A stretch of DNA of 64,000 bases from Escallonia rubra (Eukaryota; Streptophyta; Magnoliopsida; Escalloniales; Escalloniaceae). Below, piece after piece: positions 1 to 9,271 of this stretch; position 1 is the first letter of the stretch, and each line of letters opens with the position of its first letter. The translations under genes were made by a program, and so were the position numbers. The notes beneath the pieces are model-generated. The model saw only the letters and a list, made by a program, of their open reading frames with translations. It had not been told where the DNA came from and searched no databases. The stretch lies in NCBI GenBank assembly GCA_033065855.1, contig JAVXUO010002656.1:1-64000 (forward strand), in the 5' to 3' direction.

Positions 1-1340
1 GAGATGGCATTTTCATAAGCAAATGGAATTCACAAATAAAGTATACAGAGAAAATAGTAGTTATTGTATGAGGTAATTATATAAAATTTAAAATTTTTAA
101 CCAATATGACTACATAGTATTGTTCAAAACCTAATAACAAGCATATTGTTGAACGACATTTAATAAAAGTATATAATAAGCATGCTTATTATATATAAAA
201 AAAATAATTTAAATTTTAGACTACATTCATCACAACGTAACTTATATCTTTTTAGATTTTATATGCAATTCTAGTTTGTAAATATTTACTTTTTTCCTTT
301 TTCATATAAGAAAAAGTCTTTTAAGTTAAAAGTTAATATAAAATCATAATATATTGGTATATTGCTTAAGCAAATTTAGAATGTTAAAAAGTTTAATTAC
401 TCAAAATAAAAATACCATTGAAAAATATTTGTTCAAAAATTTTCGGACATAATATTAGTTGAATTTAACTCATCCTCACATGCTCATGGTTTTAACTTTA
501 CAATATTTATCTAATATATCTCAGATGAAGTTGAATAAGATGAGAAACCTTGTTTAACCAATGGGTTTGTTAAGAAAGGGAGGGCAGTTGGGAAGAAAAT
601 CGAAAAAAATGTTTCAGGGAATCTTTAGACAAGTTAGGGTCTCCGTCAATTTTGTGGGGCTCCGTGAATCGGGTACAAACCTGGGGGGAGGGGAGTGTAA
701 TTTTCAAAATTGGGGGGTCCGTGTGTATTTTAGGGTAAACCTACAGGGGTGCTTTGAGTAATATAACCCTTATAATTTTTACACATATTTTAAAGCTGTG
801 AAAAAAATTATGGGACTTTATTTTCAGCTTGAAAAAATTATGGCTATTTATGGGTTTTAATTGTATTTAAAGAAATTATTTTAATTCAAAATTATTTTAA
901 AATTCATGAATTTCATATTTGTACTTATTATGCTGTTTAAAGCTATAAAAACCATTTTATAAGGATTTGTTATGAATTTCAGGGTATCTTAATGCGTTAT
1001 AGAGTATGCGGGGTTAATTTGGTAATTTTACACAAGTCTATGGGTATTTTGGTAATTTCACTCACTTGGGGGAACTTAACACCTAAGCATGCTTGAGCGG
1101 CAATAAATAACATCCATGTGGTTTGTTATTTAAGTTTCATTAGACAAGAGCTAGGAACAGCTTTTGAGCAAGTATAAGAACTAGTTGTTGAGCGACCTAA
1201 GTACTTTTGCCATATTCCTCCAAATACCCTATTTGCAAAACTATATATAAACGTATACATGATTTAATCAATGAAAACTTTTAAGTTCTTGTACTGCTTA
1301 TGTTTTCGTGTTAAATCATTTGATGAAAAATTGATTTAAA
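1..1340. other. AT-rich intergenic DNA, no gene seen
   Basis: The stretch is strongly AT-rich with poly-A/T runs. The only open frame of note (about 561-761) is Gly/Arg-rich, has no recognisable domain and falls in a G-rich patch, so I do not call it. No terminal repeats or RNA gene were recognised. Confidence 0.6.
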
Positions 1341-1344
1341 AAAG

Positions 1345-1535
1345 ATCATGGTTAGTCAGTTGGTAATGGGTTGTTCTAGCTTAATGAGATGGTCTCGTGT
1401 TACGTGCCCTGGGAACGGGGGTGTTTGGGCTTGGTGGGATACTTTGCCGTACCTTGTGGTTTGCCCCTGCGTCCACAGAATTATCATCCGGGTATAATGG
1501 ATTTCGGGAACCGGGGGGTTTATACGCTGAAACAA
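1345..1535 (+). mobile_element. probable tRNA-derived SINE
   Basis: An A-box-like TAGTCAGTTGG lies near 1353 and a degenerate B-box-like GTTACGTGCCC near 1398, at tRNA-like spacing. A GC-richer tail of about 120 bp follows, in AT-rich surroundings, which is the usual layout of plant SINEs. No clear poly-A tail or target duplication was found, and the 3' side merges with the TA repeat, so the ends are approximate. Confidence 0.4.
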
Positions 1536-1599
1536 TATATATATATATATAGATAAATAGATTTCTATATATATATATGGTATATATATATATATATAT
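1534..1599. repeat. (TA)n microsatellite abutting MULE A left end
   Basis: Interrupted TA dinucleotide run immediately before the GGGAGCTGATCC terminal motif of MULE A. The same pairing of (TA)n with this terminus recurs at 13665-13698 and at 52136-52167, suggesting that the family inserts into, or carries, TA repeats. Confidence 0.85.
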
Positions 1600-1690
1600 G
1601 GGAGCTGATCCGTTGAGAGCGTGGGCAAAATAGGAGAAGTTGCAAACGCGATCTGACCGTCCATCCCGAAAGATGGACGGTCCAGATCGC
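1600..1690 (+). repeat. MULE A left terminal sequence with hairpin
   Basis: The motif GGGAGCTGATCC begins at 1600. A hairpin occupies 1648-1690: arms 1648-1665 and 1672-1690 are complementary apart from one bulged C, with loop CCGAAA. MULE B has the same layout at 52156-52240: GGGAGCCGATCC, then a different-sequence hairpin also ending in CCAGATC. This shared terminal architecture is why I treat both as one family. Confidence 0.7.
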
Positions 1691-1865
1691 GCCTTTTTCA
1701 AAAGCTGTCAGTCGTCCGCCATACTGTATGGCGGACGGGTTTTTTTACCTTTTTGCCCTCCGCCACTGTCCGCTACACTGTATGGCGGAGGACATTAAAG
1801 TCCTGATGGGAGACAGCAAAAAGACGTCCGCGATACTGTGTAGCGGACGTCCCTAGGCTGACACC
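1689..1865 (+). repeat. MULE A left TIR (177 bp)
   Basis: Reverse-complementary to 13269-13445 over its full length, with about four mismatches by eye. It contains three dyad motifs, at about 1714, 1768 and 1826. In MULEs the TIRs hold the transposase binding site and usually the promoters; the mobile domain-Ulp1 gene is transcribed inward from this side. Confidence 0.9.
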
Positions 1866-1935
1866 TGTCAGGGCCTGTCCCGTCAGTTTTTTCGGCAATG
1901 ACGGTTATCTTGTCCTTATCTGTCACGTCAACAGT

Positions 1936-2022
1936 GTCCGCTAAACAGTTTAGCGGACGTTATAGCCATCCGCGATATTGTATCGCGGACGTAATAGCCA
2001 TCCGCGGTACTGTATTGCGGAC
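1936..2022. repeat. three dyad motifs in the leader of the PMD-Ulp1 gene
   Basis: Dyads begin at about 1936, 1968 and 2000. The first two have perfectly self-complementary arms with different sequences (TCCGCTAAA with centre CAG; TCCGCGATA with centre TTG). They sit just upstream of the probable transcription start, where a binding site would matter. Confidence 0.75.
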
Positions 2023-2449
2023 GTTCAATATACTTTCAAACGACAGTAACTACGACACTCTTCTCCACTCTTTCTACTCACAAAATTTTCCAGCGGCGTT
2101 GGCAAGCATATCGGCGCAATTCCGTCTTAAGAACACCTTTAATACCCTAAATCGATCACGTAAGTTCACAAAATCTACACTTTTTTTGTCTGTAATATTC
2201 AGTTATGATGAATATTGCGTTTTATATATGTATGTTTTTGTTCTTGTGCAAGCGTTTGCAAAATCCGATTCCGTATATGTATATATATTTATACATATGA
2301 GTACATATGCTAACATTGTATGTATCATTCATGTGCTTGCGTTATATGTATTATGCATGTGCTAGCGTCGTATTTTTGCGAGCAATTATCAAAATCCAAA
2401 ACGTAAAATCCAAACTGAGAAGGTTTTTCCATAATTTCAGTTGCAAAAA

Positions 2450-5400
2450 ATGGAATTTAACCCTGGACCTGAAGACCCATCCGTGTTATACGACCAAGCC
2501 AACCATATCAGTACGCTCATATGGGATGGTGGTGTAAGATACATTATTTATCGACTTTCTATCGCTTACGAACGTTGTATATACCGTTTGTTATGCTTAA
2601 ATTGTATTTATTAATTCGTAGGAAAGAGAACTTCTCAACACCGTAGAAGTATCTCGCGATATAGTATCGTGGAAACTGAACACCGCCCAGAAGAGGATAC
2701 TGCGTGGAATTGGGTTTGGGATTTTCACGCATGGGCAGATATTTCAACAGCTTGACCGGGCCTTGATAGGTGCCCTTGTTGAGAGGTGGAGAAGTGAAAC
2801 GAATACGTTTCACTTCCCGCTCGGAGAGCTGACAATTACCCTAGAAGATGTAGGGTTCATCTTAGGGTTGCCGGTGACGGGGCTGCCGGTAATTGCTCCT
2901 CCGTCAGAAGCAACGAAGACGAGAACCGCTAGGGACTTCCTCACTTCGATACCCCAGGATCAATTTAGCAGTGGTGGTATAAAGTTGAAGTGGTTGGTAG
3001 ATACGTACGGGGTTTTGCCGGAAAACTATACGGGCCATGAGCTTGTGCTTTACACAAAAGCCTTCCTCTGGTGGGTGATGGGGGCAATTTTATTCCCAAC
3101 GACGTCGAAGAACACGGCCAGCGTGAAATATTTACCGTTGTTGGGTAACCTGGCTGAGGTTGGAGATTATGCATGGGGTGCAGCGGTTCTTTCGTATCTG
3201 TACCGAGCATTGCACAAGGCAACGAGGCCCGACTCCAAAGCCATATGTGCATGTCTCTCGCTATTGCAGGTATATCATATAAATCCTGTCTTCGTTATTG
3301 TTTTTTTTGTTTTTGCTTTTGTTGAATCGACGATATAAATATAATTTGTCCATGTTCTCAGGTGTGGTCTTATGAACACCTTGCTCCCGGTTCACCGACG
3401 CGTAGGGATGGAACCGATAGAGTGTGGCCTCGGTTGCGTGCTTGGGAGTACAGCCGGAAGAATAGCCACTACCGCAGGAGAGTCGATCCCCATCACAACA
3501 TCACGTTCTATCGAGGGGAGTTCGACCGCCTATCTCCGGGCCAATTGCGTTGGGCACCGTACATACGTTTGGCGCGACGGGTAGAAGAGTCGTTCGTCTT
3601 CACGCTCTCCGGGTTGCAGCGCACACCCCTCATCCACTTCGAGGTCGCAGAGTGGCAGCTGCCAGACCGAGCAATGCGCCATTTTGAGTTGGAGCAGGGT
3701 TTGCCCGCCGGTGCCCCAGATATGAGGGTTAACAGGGACCCACCGGATGTCGGGCGGTTTGGCAAGGCCAATGCGCAAGAATTGTGCGCGGCCGAACTAG
3801 AGCTCTGGACTTCTTGGCAGGACACACTGGCGGCCATCGTCTCGGAGCCGGACCCCGTTATCAGCATCGCGGAGTACGATGAGTGGTACTCCCGCATCAC
3901 GCGGAGGAGAGTAGCCCCAGTGAACTTTGAACGCGGGGCGAGGTATGCGCCTAGGGGTCAGATCGACGAGCGTATGGCATACAATCTCGTAAGTTGCCCA
4001 ACTTGTCTTGAATATAAATGTCTGATTAAAGTTACTTATTTGTTATCTCTTTGGATGTAGGTTAATGCCTCGCTTGCATTCTTCCAGAAGTTGAGTGAGC
4101 GGAAGGATCTGATGAGCGCAATGGGCGAGGATCTTCGCCAACAGGCTGCTGCACTGGCTATAGGCTGCGGGAATTTTGTGCGGCAAGCATCGGGACAGTC
4201 TTCGGTCGACAGCCCGGGAATGGGTTATACGGGCGCCAGCCCGTATAACGTTGATCCCTCCGGGCAAGCTTCAGGGGTGAGCCAGGGAGTTGGTGGTCCC
4301 TCTGTACCGGGGATGGGACATGCTCAAGCGTCGTGGGCCGATTACAGCGGCCCGACCTTCGATTTGTTCCCGGAACCCCAACCCCTCTCTCAGAGTCAAG
4401 TCACGCAAGAATGGCCTTACGGTTTCAACGAGGCACTGCCCATTGTCCCGTGGGCGGGACCACTTGGCGGCCCCGAAGGGCAATATCAGCCGGCGGAAGA
4501 AATGGCCGGCGAGCAATATCAGCCGGCCGGGGCCCCCGAAGGCGATTATCAGCCGGCCGGGGCCCCCCAAGGGGATTATCAGCCGGCCGATCCGTTGGTT
4601 GGAGGCCAATTTCTTCCGTTGCTCTTGCCCCCCGGCGGAGGGCAAGAGCAACCGGTCGACCCCCGAGGGCAATATCCGAAAGGGCATCCAGCCAGGCCCC
4701 TGAAGCCGCATAAACATGACCTAATCCATCACCGTTATTTTAGCGGGCCCCCCCAGACGGAGCATCGTATGACGTGGATAACCCGCAGGGCTTGGATTAC
4801 TGTGTCTCGTGGAGAGAACTGTCCACGCTGGCGCCGGGGATGTGGTTAGACAACTTTGTCATCTCGCACTACGTGCAAATTCTGCGGCAAAGGAGTCGGG
4901 AGCAGCCTAACTACGGTCCGCGCATTTTTATCCTCGATGCTTACTTTCACAATATGCTAGTACAAGAGTTTAACGACTGGGACAAGGCGAGGAAGCAGGC
5001 GAGAAAGGCGAAGGCCGAGGTCAAGTGGAGACCGTCCGCTAACCTACTCGCATATCTTGGTCGGCCGAGTCCAGAGAGCGCAAGTGTGGCGGATGTGTTT
5101 CTAATCCCAGCTATAGTGAATGCCCACTGGTTCTTGATTTGCTATGAACCGGTAACGAATACCGTATCAGTCCTCGACAGTCTCTACGATGATACGGACG
5201 CGATTGGTGTGATTGAAATGTACCGAGGCTTAGGGATGTTGGATGCCATGGTAAGATCCTGTTTACTTCTTATTGTAACTTGCATATTGTAGAACTGATT
5301 AATCTTATTATGTTTGCTATGTTTAATGTTTAATGCTTATCCTGTTTCTCGCAGAATCTATTTGCTGCCATGGTCAATAGAGAGCGTTCTCGAGAGACCC

Positions 5401-5645
5401 GAGGGAGGGCACCGGGCGATAGGCAGCTTGTTCTCCGATTGAAGAGGACTAGGCCCAAGCAACTTAATTCCTCGGACTGCGGCGTCTTCCTCTGCATGTA
5501 CATGGATTACATCTGTCGGTCGGAGAGCCTCAAGAAGACCGTCTGGACCCAAGAATGCATAGACTGCTTTAGGTATAGGATGGCTTGGCAAATTATCAAT
5601 GGCCGGCCTAGACCTATTAGATATATTGTAAATCCGTGTAATTGA
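2450..5645 (+). CDS. plant mobile domain-Ulp1 cysteine protease fusion (MULE cargo)
   Basis: Five exons fit canonical GT-AG introns: 2450-2533, 2622-3269, 3362-3988, 4061-5250 and 5355-5645. A leader intron at 2160-2440 is also likely. The N-terminal ~430 residues are a plant mobile domain of MAIN/MAIL/PP7-long-form type (key stretch ERWRSETNTFHFPLGELTIT). A Pro/Gly/Gln-rich linker with repeated GDYQPAG units follows. The C-terminus is an Ulp1/C48 protease with the expected residues: His in NAHWFL, Asp in VLDSL, Gln in RPKQLN and Cys in SSDCGVF. Ulp1 enzymes remove SUMO or related modifiers. In the family, mobile domains take part in silencing and genome stability when host-encoded; a role for this copy is inferred. 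One defect is visible: the linker and protease frames join only if the C7 run at 4748-4754 had one more C. That is either a fresh frameshift or a homopolymer sequencing error. Everything else is open. Confidence 0.85.
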
Positions 5646-5894
5646 CAATGTTTGCGTATAATAACATTATATTCACTTTTTTAATTGTCCTTAAACTTCT
5701 TGAATCTTATCGTTTGAATGCGATTGACGATTTCATCTGTGTTGACTGAGATGTGATCGTTGTTGAATGCGATTGATTTGATTCACTGATATCGTTGTGT
5801 TGTTGAGCTGAGTGTTTTATTTGTTCTGTGTGATTTGCTTTCACCAGGGGGAAACAAAGTGTAAAAACCAAGTGAGACTGTTTCTGTTGGACTG
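5646..5894. other. 3' flank of PMD-Ulp1 gene
   Basis: T-rich, TGATTG/GTTGAATGCGATTGA-repeating sequence following the stop codon; probably the 3' UTR and polyadenylation region. No coding signal was seen. Confidence 0.4.
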
Positions 5895-6835
5895 TCCGCT
5901 AAACATAGATAGGGCGAAAAAAAAACTAAGTGTTGGTGAGTCTTCCTTCTGCTTGGCTGTCCGCGATATTGTATAGCGGACGTAGAAAAAAAACTAAGTG
6001 TTGGGGAGTCTTCCTTCTGCTTGGCTGTCCACGATATAGTATAGCGGACGTAGATAAAAAACTAAGTGTTGGGGAGTCTTCCTTCTGCTTGGCTGTCCGC
6101 GATATAGTATAGCGGACGTAGATAGGGCCGAAAAAAAACCAAGTGTTGGGGAGTCTTCTTTGGCTGTCCGCGATATAGTATAGCGGACGTAGATAGGGCG
6201 AAAAACTAAGTGTTGGGGAGACCTTCTGCTTGGCTGTCCGCGATATAGTATAGCGGACGTAGAAAAAAACTAAGTGTTGGGGAGTCTTCCTTCTGCTTGG
6301 CTGTCCGCGAGATAGTATAGCGGACGTAGATAGGAGGGAAAAAAAAAAACTAAGTGTTGGGGAGTCTTCCTTCTGCTTGGCTGTCCGCGATATAGTATAG
6401 CGGACGTAGATAGGGCCGAAAAAAAACTAAGTGTTGGGGAGTCTTCCTTCTGCTTGGCTGTCCGCGATATAGTATAGCGGACGTAGATAGGGCCGAAAAA
6501 AAACTAAGTGTTGGGGAGTCTTCCTTCTGCTTGGCTGTCCGCGATATAGTATAGCGGACGTAGAAAAAAAAACTAAATGTTGGGGAGTCTTCCTTCTGCT
6601 TGGCTGTCCGCGAGATAGTATAGCGGACGTAGATATGGCCGATAAAAAGACTAAGTTTTGGGGAGTCTTTGCTTGGCTGTCCGCGATATAGTATAGCGGA
6701 CGTAGATAGGGCAAAAAAAACTAAGTGTTGGGGAGTCTTCCTTCTGCTTGGCTGTCCGCGATATAATAGCGGAGTACAAATTTTGGTTTTCCTTCTGCTT
6801 GGCTGTCCGCTAGTATAGCGGACGTAGATAGGGCC
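5895..6835. repeat. tandem array of 13 dyad-bearing units
   Basis: Units of about 65-85 bp each hold one dyad (starting at about 5959, 6027, 6097, 6165, 6235, 6302, 6382, 6458, 6536, 6604, 6678, 6752 and 6803). The dyads are separated by a spacer built on ACTAAGTGTTGGGGAGTCTT and poly-A. The usual form here is TCCGCGATA-TAG-TATAGCGGA, with one arm mismatch. A partial unit opens the array near 5897. It lies directly 3' of the PMD-Ulp1 gene. Its function is unknown; terminator, insulator or protein-loading site are all possible. Confidence 0.9.
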
Positions 6836-6865
6836 GAAAAAAAATTAAGTAGTCTTCCTTCTGCT

Positions 6866-7110
6866 TGACGAAAATAGTTGTAATTTTTCTTGTCACTTTT
6901 TTTTTGCTCATTGCACCTTAGGCACGCTATATAGCCCATTTCTATGAATTTCGGCGAAAAACGAGACAAATTATTTTTTTGGTTTTCCTATGAAGGGCCT
7001 ATTCGCGCACACTTTAGCGCCAAATTCATAGCTTGCGAAAAATGTTGTAATTTTTTATGTCACTTTTTTTTCTCATTGCACCTTAGGCATGCTAGTTACC
7101 CCATTATAGT
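6866..7110 (-). repeat. about 1.5 units of the ~160-bp repeat shared with MULE B
   Basis: The pair GCTCATTGCACCTTAGGCAYGC near 6906 and 7073 is spaced about 167 bp apart. The sequence is the reverse complement of the 7-unit array at 60967-62045 in MULE B. In both elements the repeat sits between the PMD-Ulp1 gene and the transposase, so it is a family feature rather than a chance insertion. Confidence 0.8.
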
Positions 7111-7246
7111 ATGACGGATGTAGTTAGAAACATATATTCCCAACATTTTACATGCTTCAAAAGACGGGATTCGCTAATTAGAATGACATGTGGATAAGTG
7201 CCGGTTGGAATGAAATCCTAACATGCAGTAGGAAGAGATATATATA

Positions 7247-7681
7247 TCACTCTTCATTTGACATATACTCATCAGATAAGTACTGATCATTGGTTAAAAT
7301 ATTGTTTCTCTCGTTTGATTTGAGCTGCCTCCCACTAACCTCGGCCATTTCTTCCGCAAGTTGAAGCATATAAAATCGTTTTCTACGCAGCAACATCCGG
7401 TTATTCTCCATACGAATTTGGCGCACAGCTTTCTTACACTGCTTAACATTACGCCGCGACATAGTAAGTGAACGACGTTGCGGCACAGGTGCTCTCAGCG
7501 TGGTGAGATCTTGGTGTAGCGCTTCTGATTCCTTAACTCGATATGCCCATTCTCTCCGTAAACCGCAATAATACTCTCTGGGATCCGTGTACTTCACTTC
7601 TTTGTAGTCGTCGTTCCTTTCACACAACAACCACACAGTCTCACGTCCCCGCAGACTAGAACTCCCAGGAACTCCTGCCAT
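7247..7681 (-). CDS. small unknown protein 1 (homologue of small protein 2)
   Basis: This single-exon gene of 144 aa starts at ATG 7681. I do not recognise the family. It aligns with the divergent gene at 8071-8502. Shared positions include LRREWAYRVKESE against LRAEWSYRMNEHE, a PVPQRR/PIPRQK turn, and a basic stretch QIRMENNRMLLRRKRF against RIREENNRMRVRQSRH. The tail is acidic (SDEYMSNEE). The charged, heptad-like middle suggests a helical or coiled-coil, nucleic acid- or protein-binding protein, but that is inference. A TATA-like TTATTTATATATG lies about 40 bp upstream. The frame has no internal break, and the conservation between two divergent copies argues for a real protein rather than a chance ORF. 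Confidence 0.7.
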   Translation of the reverse strand: MAGVPGSSSLRGRETVWLLCERNDDYKEVKYTDPREYYCGLRREWAYRVKESEALHQDLTTLRAPVPQRRSLTMSRRNVKQCKKAVRQIRMENNRMLLRRKRFYMLQLAEEMAEVSGRQLKSNERNNILTNDQYLSDEYMSNEE

Positions 7682-8070
7682 TTAACTTTGTTTTGGTTCT
7701 AAAGCGATGAGCATGGCTAACATATATAAATAAGCCCACACACACATACACAATATATTGGTGTGATAGCTACACAATAGTCTGTCCATCTCTGGTGACA
7801 AGACAAGTCTCTGGACATTGAAGATGACAATAGTTGGAGACAATAGCATGCCCGTGTCATAAAGTTGACAAGTCTTTGGTGACAAGACAATTCTCTTTGG
7901 TGACAAGACAAGTCTCTAGTCTATTGCCAAAGGCTTGTCACATCTCATAAAGTTGAACCTGTAGCTCTTTCATAAAGTGGTCCCGTTTCAAAGTATATAT
8001 AAGTACATGCATTGCACGAAGGGCAAAGGGCATAGAGTGATATACTCCCAATTTCATAACAACTCTGGAA
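7682..8070. promoter_or_regulatory. shared bidirectional promoter with iterated motif
   Basis: This is a 389-bp gap between the two divergent small genes. TATA-like elements face both ways: around 7716-7728 for the minus gene and TATATATAAG near 7995 for the plus gene. Between them GGTGACAAGACAAGTCTCT and close variants occur near 7793, 7876 and 7896, with shorter GTTGACAAGTCT copies near 7864. Iterated motifs between head-to-head genes suggest co-regulation; the factor is unknown. Confidence 0.55.
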
Positions 8071-8502
8071 ATGTCATATACTCCACGAGATATTTTTGAA
8101 GCAATGGGTCGTTACTGGGCGGGCGAAGATGAATTTCACTATTCTTTGCGTCCAAGTTTGCGTTACTCATCAAGCTATGTTAATACATTACGTGCAGAAT
8201 GGTCTTATCGGATGAATGAACATGAGGTCTTAGTAGCTGATTCACGGAGCATGAATATACCCATACCTCGACAAAAGGCAATCAACATGCCTCGAATTAC
8301 GCACATGGAGCTTGAAAGGGCACTGCATCGAATACGTGAGGAAAATAATAGAATGAGAGTTCGTCAAAGTAGGCATAACTTACGTCGTATGGCACGTGAT
8401 GCACATGAAGATGGCAACAACAATGAAGCACAAGTATACTGGAACATGAGCTTCGAAGAAGGAAATGTTTCCGATGCTCCAGTTTCAGATGAAGATGACT
8501 GA
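8071..8502 (+). CDS. small unknown protein 2 (homologue of small protein 1)
   Basis: Single-exon, 143 aa, ATG at 8071 preceded by a TATA-like box about 75 bp upstream. It is homologous to the divergent 144-aa gene: EWSYR(M/V) motif, a Pro-rich turn, a basic Arg-rich helix (REENNRMRVRQSRHNLRR) and an acidic C-terminus (SDAPVSDEDD). The basic-then-acidic layout and predicted helices would suit a DNA-binding or adaptor protein, but no family was recognised. No counterpart was found in MULE B, where this position is taken by the tandem array. The two copies presumably arose by inverted duplication inside the element followed by divergence. Confidence 0.7.
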   Translation: MSYTPRDIFEAMGRYWAGEDEFHYSLRPSLRYSSSYVNTLRAEWSYRMNEHEVLVADSRSMNIPIPRQKAINMPRITHMELERALHRIREENNRMRVRQSRHNLRRMARDAHEDGNNNEAQVYWNMSFEEGNVSDAPVSDEDD

Positions 8503-8523
8503 AGATCGAGTTCTTCTAAGGCT

Positions 8524-8838
8524 ATAAGGCCTCCGCTTAGGCCGGGGTTCGGGAAGGTCGGAACTAAGTGTCTGGTCCGTGCCAACCATTTTTCTCTCCT
8601 AGGTCCGCTATATAGTATAGCGAACAGCATCGCAGAGGCAAAGGCTCCAACACTTAGTTGTTTTCTCTCTTATATGTCCGCTATATAGTATAGCGGACAG
8701 CCCCGCAGAATACATGACCAAGCTTACGTCATAGTGGTGCAGCAGATCATTGTCTGCAACTTGGACCAGAAAATGGTTGGCACGAACCAGACACTTAGTT
8801 CCGACCTTCCCGAACCCCGGCCTAAGCGGAGGCCTTAT
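8524..8838. repeat. 69-bp near-perfect inverted repeat with dyad-containing loop
   Basis: Arms 8524-8592 and 8770-8838 are reverse complements with one mismatch by eye. The 177-bp loop holds two dyads (about 8603 and 8676). It begins just after the stop of small gene 2, so transcripts running off that gene could fold into a long hairpin. Confidence 0.85.
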
Positions 8839-8978
8839 GTCCGCTATGTAGTAGAGCTAGACGTTGTAGCGTACTGCAGTTTTAATAAATTAGCGCCCAA
8901 AGGAGGCCTTATGTCCGCTATGTAGTAGAGCTAGACGTTGTAGCGTACTGCAGTTTTAATAAATTGGCGCCCAAAGGC
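8828..8978 (+). repeat. 74-bp tandem duplication
   Basis: GGAGGCCTTATGTCCGCTAT starts at 8828 and again at 8902. The two copies differ at few positions, and a partial third copy of the distal part (TTTTAATAAATTGGCGCCC) follows near 9011. It holds a degenerate half dyad. Confidence 0.8.
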
Positions 8979-9081
8979 TTGTTTTAGTCGCATTGTAGCA
9001 TAATGCTGTTTTAATAAATTGGCGCCCCGAAGACTTGTTTTGGCGTCAGAATCAACAATCTCAATATCGATAAACAATAAA

Positions 9082-9203
9082 GAACGTACGATTCACAATC
9101 AACGATCTCAATATACCGAGGGAATCTCAAACGACACAATTAACGTACGATTCACAATCAACGATCTCAATATATCGAGGGAATCTCAAACGACACAATT
9201 AAG
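9082..9203 (+). repeat. 61-bp tandem duplication downstream of B3 gene
   Basis: ACGTACGATTCACAATCAAC begins at about 9083 and again at about 9144. It lies in the 3' flank of the minus-strand B3 gene. Read on the minus strand, part of it (TATATTGAGATCGTTGA) resembles the 3' flank of the B3 gene in CACTA C near 56195. Confidence 0.75.
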
Positions 9204-9271
9204 CACAATTAAGCGAGGAAAAATTTCGAAACACAATGAACAAGAACATAAATTATTTTATTAATAATAAA

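Noticed and set aside
1351-1410. tRNA gene
   Set aside because: A- and B-box-like motifs only; no cloverleaf could be drawn, so a SINE is preferred.
1356-1701. Tyr/Ile-rich frames of about 100 codons
   Set aside because: Translated TA microsatellite joined to a SINE-like sequence and MULE terminus.
5895-6835. CRISPR-like array (short palindromic repeats with spacers)
   Set aside because: Plant nuclear context, spacers are nearly identical rather than unique, no cas genes; a transposon minisatellite explains it.
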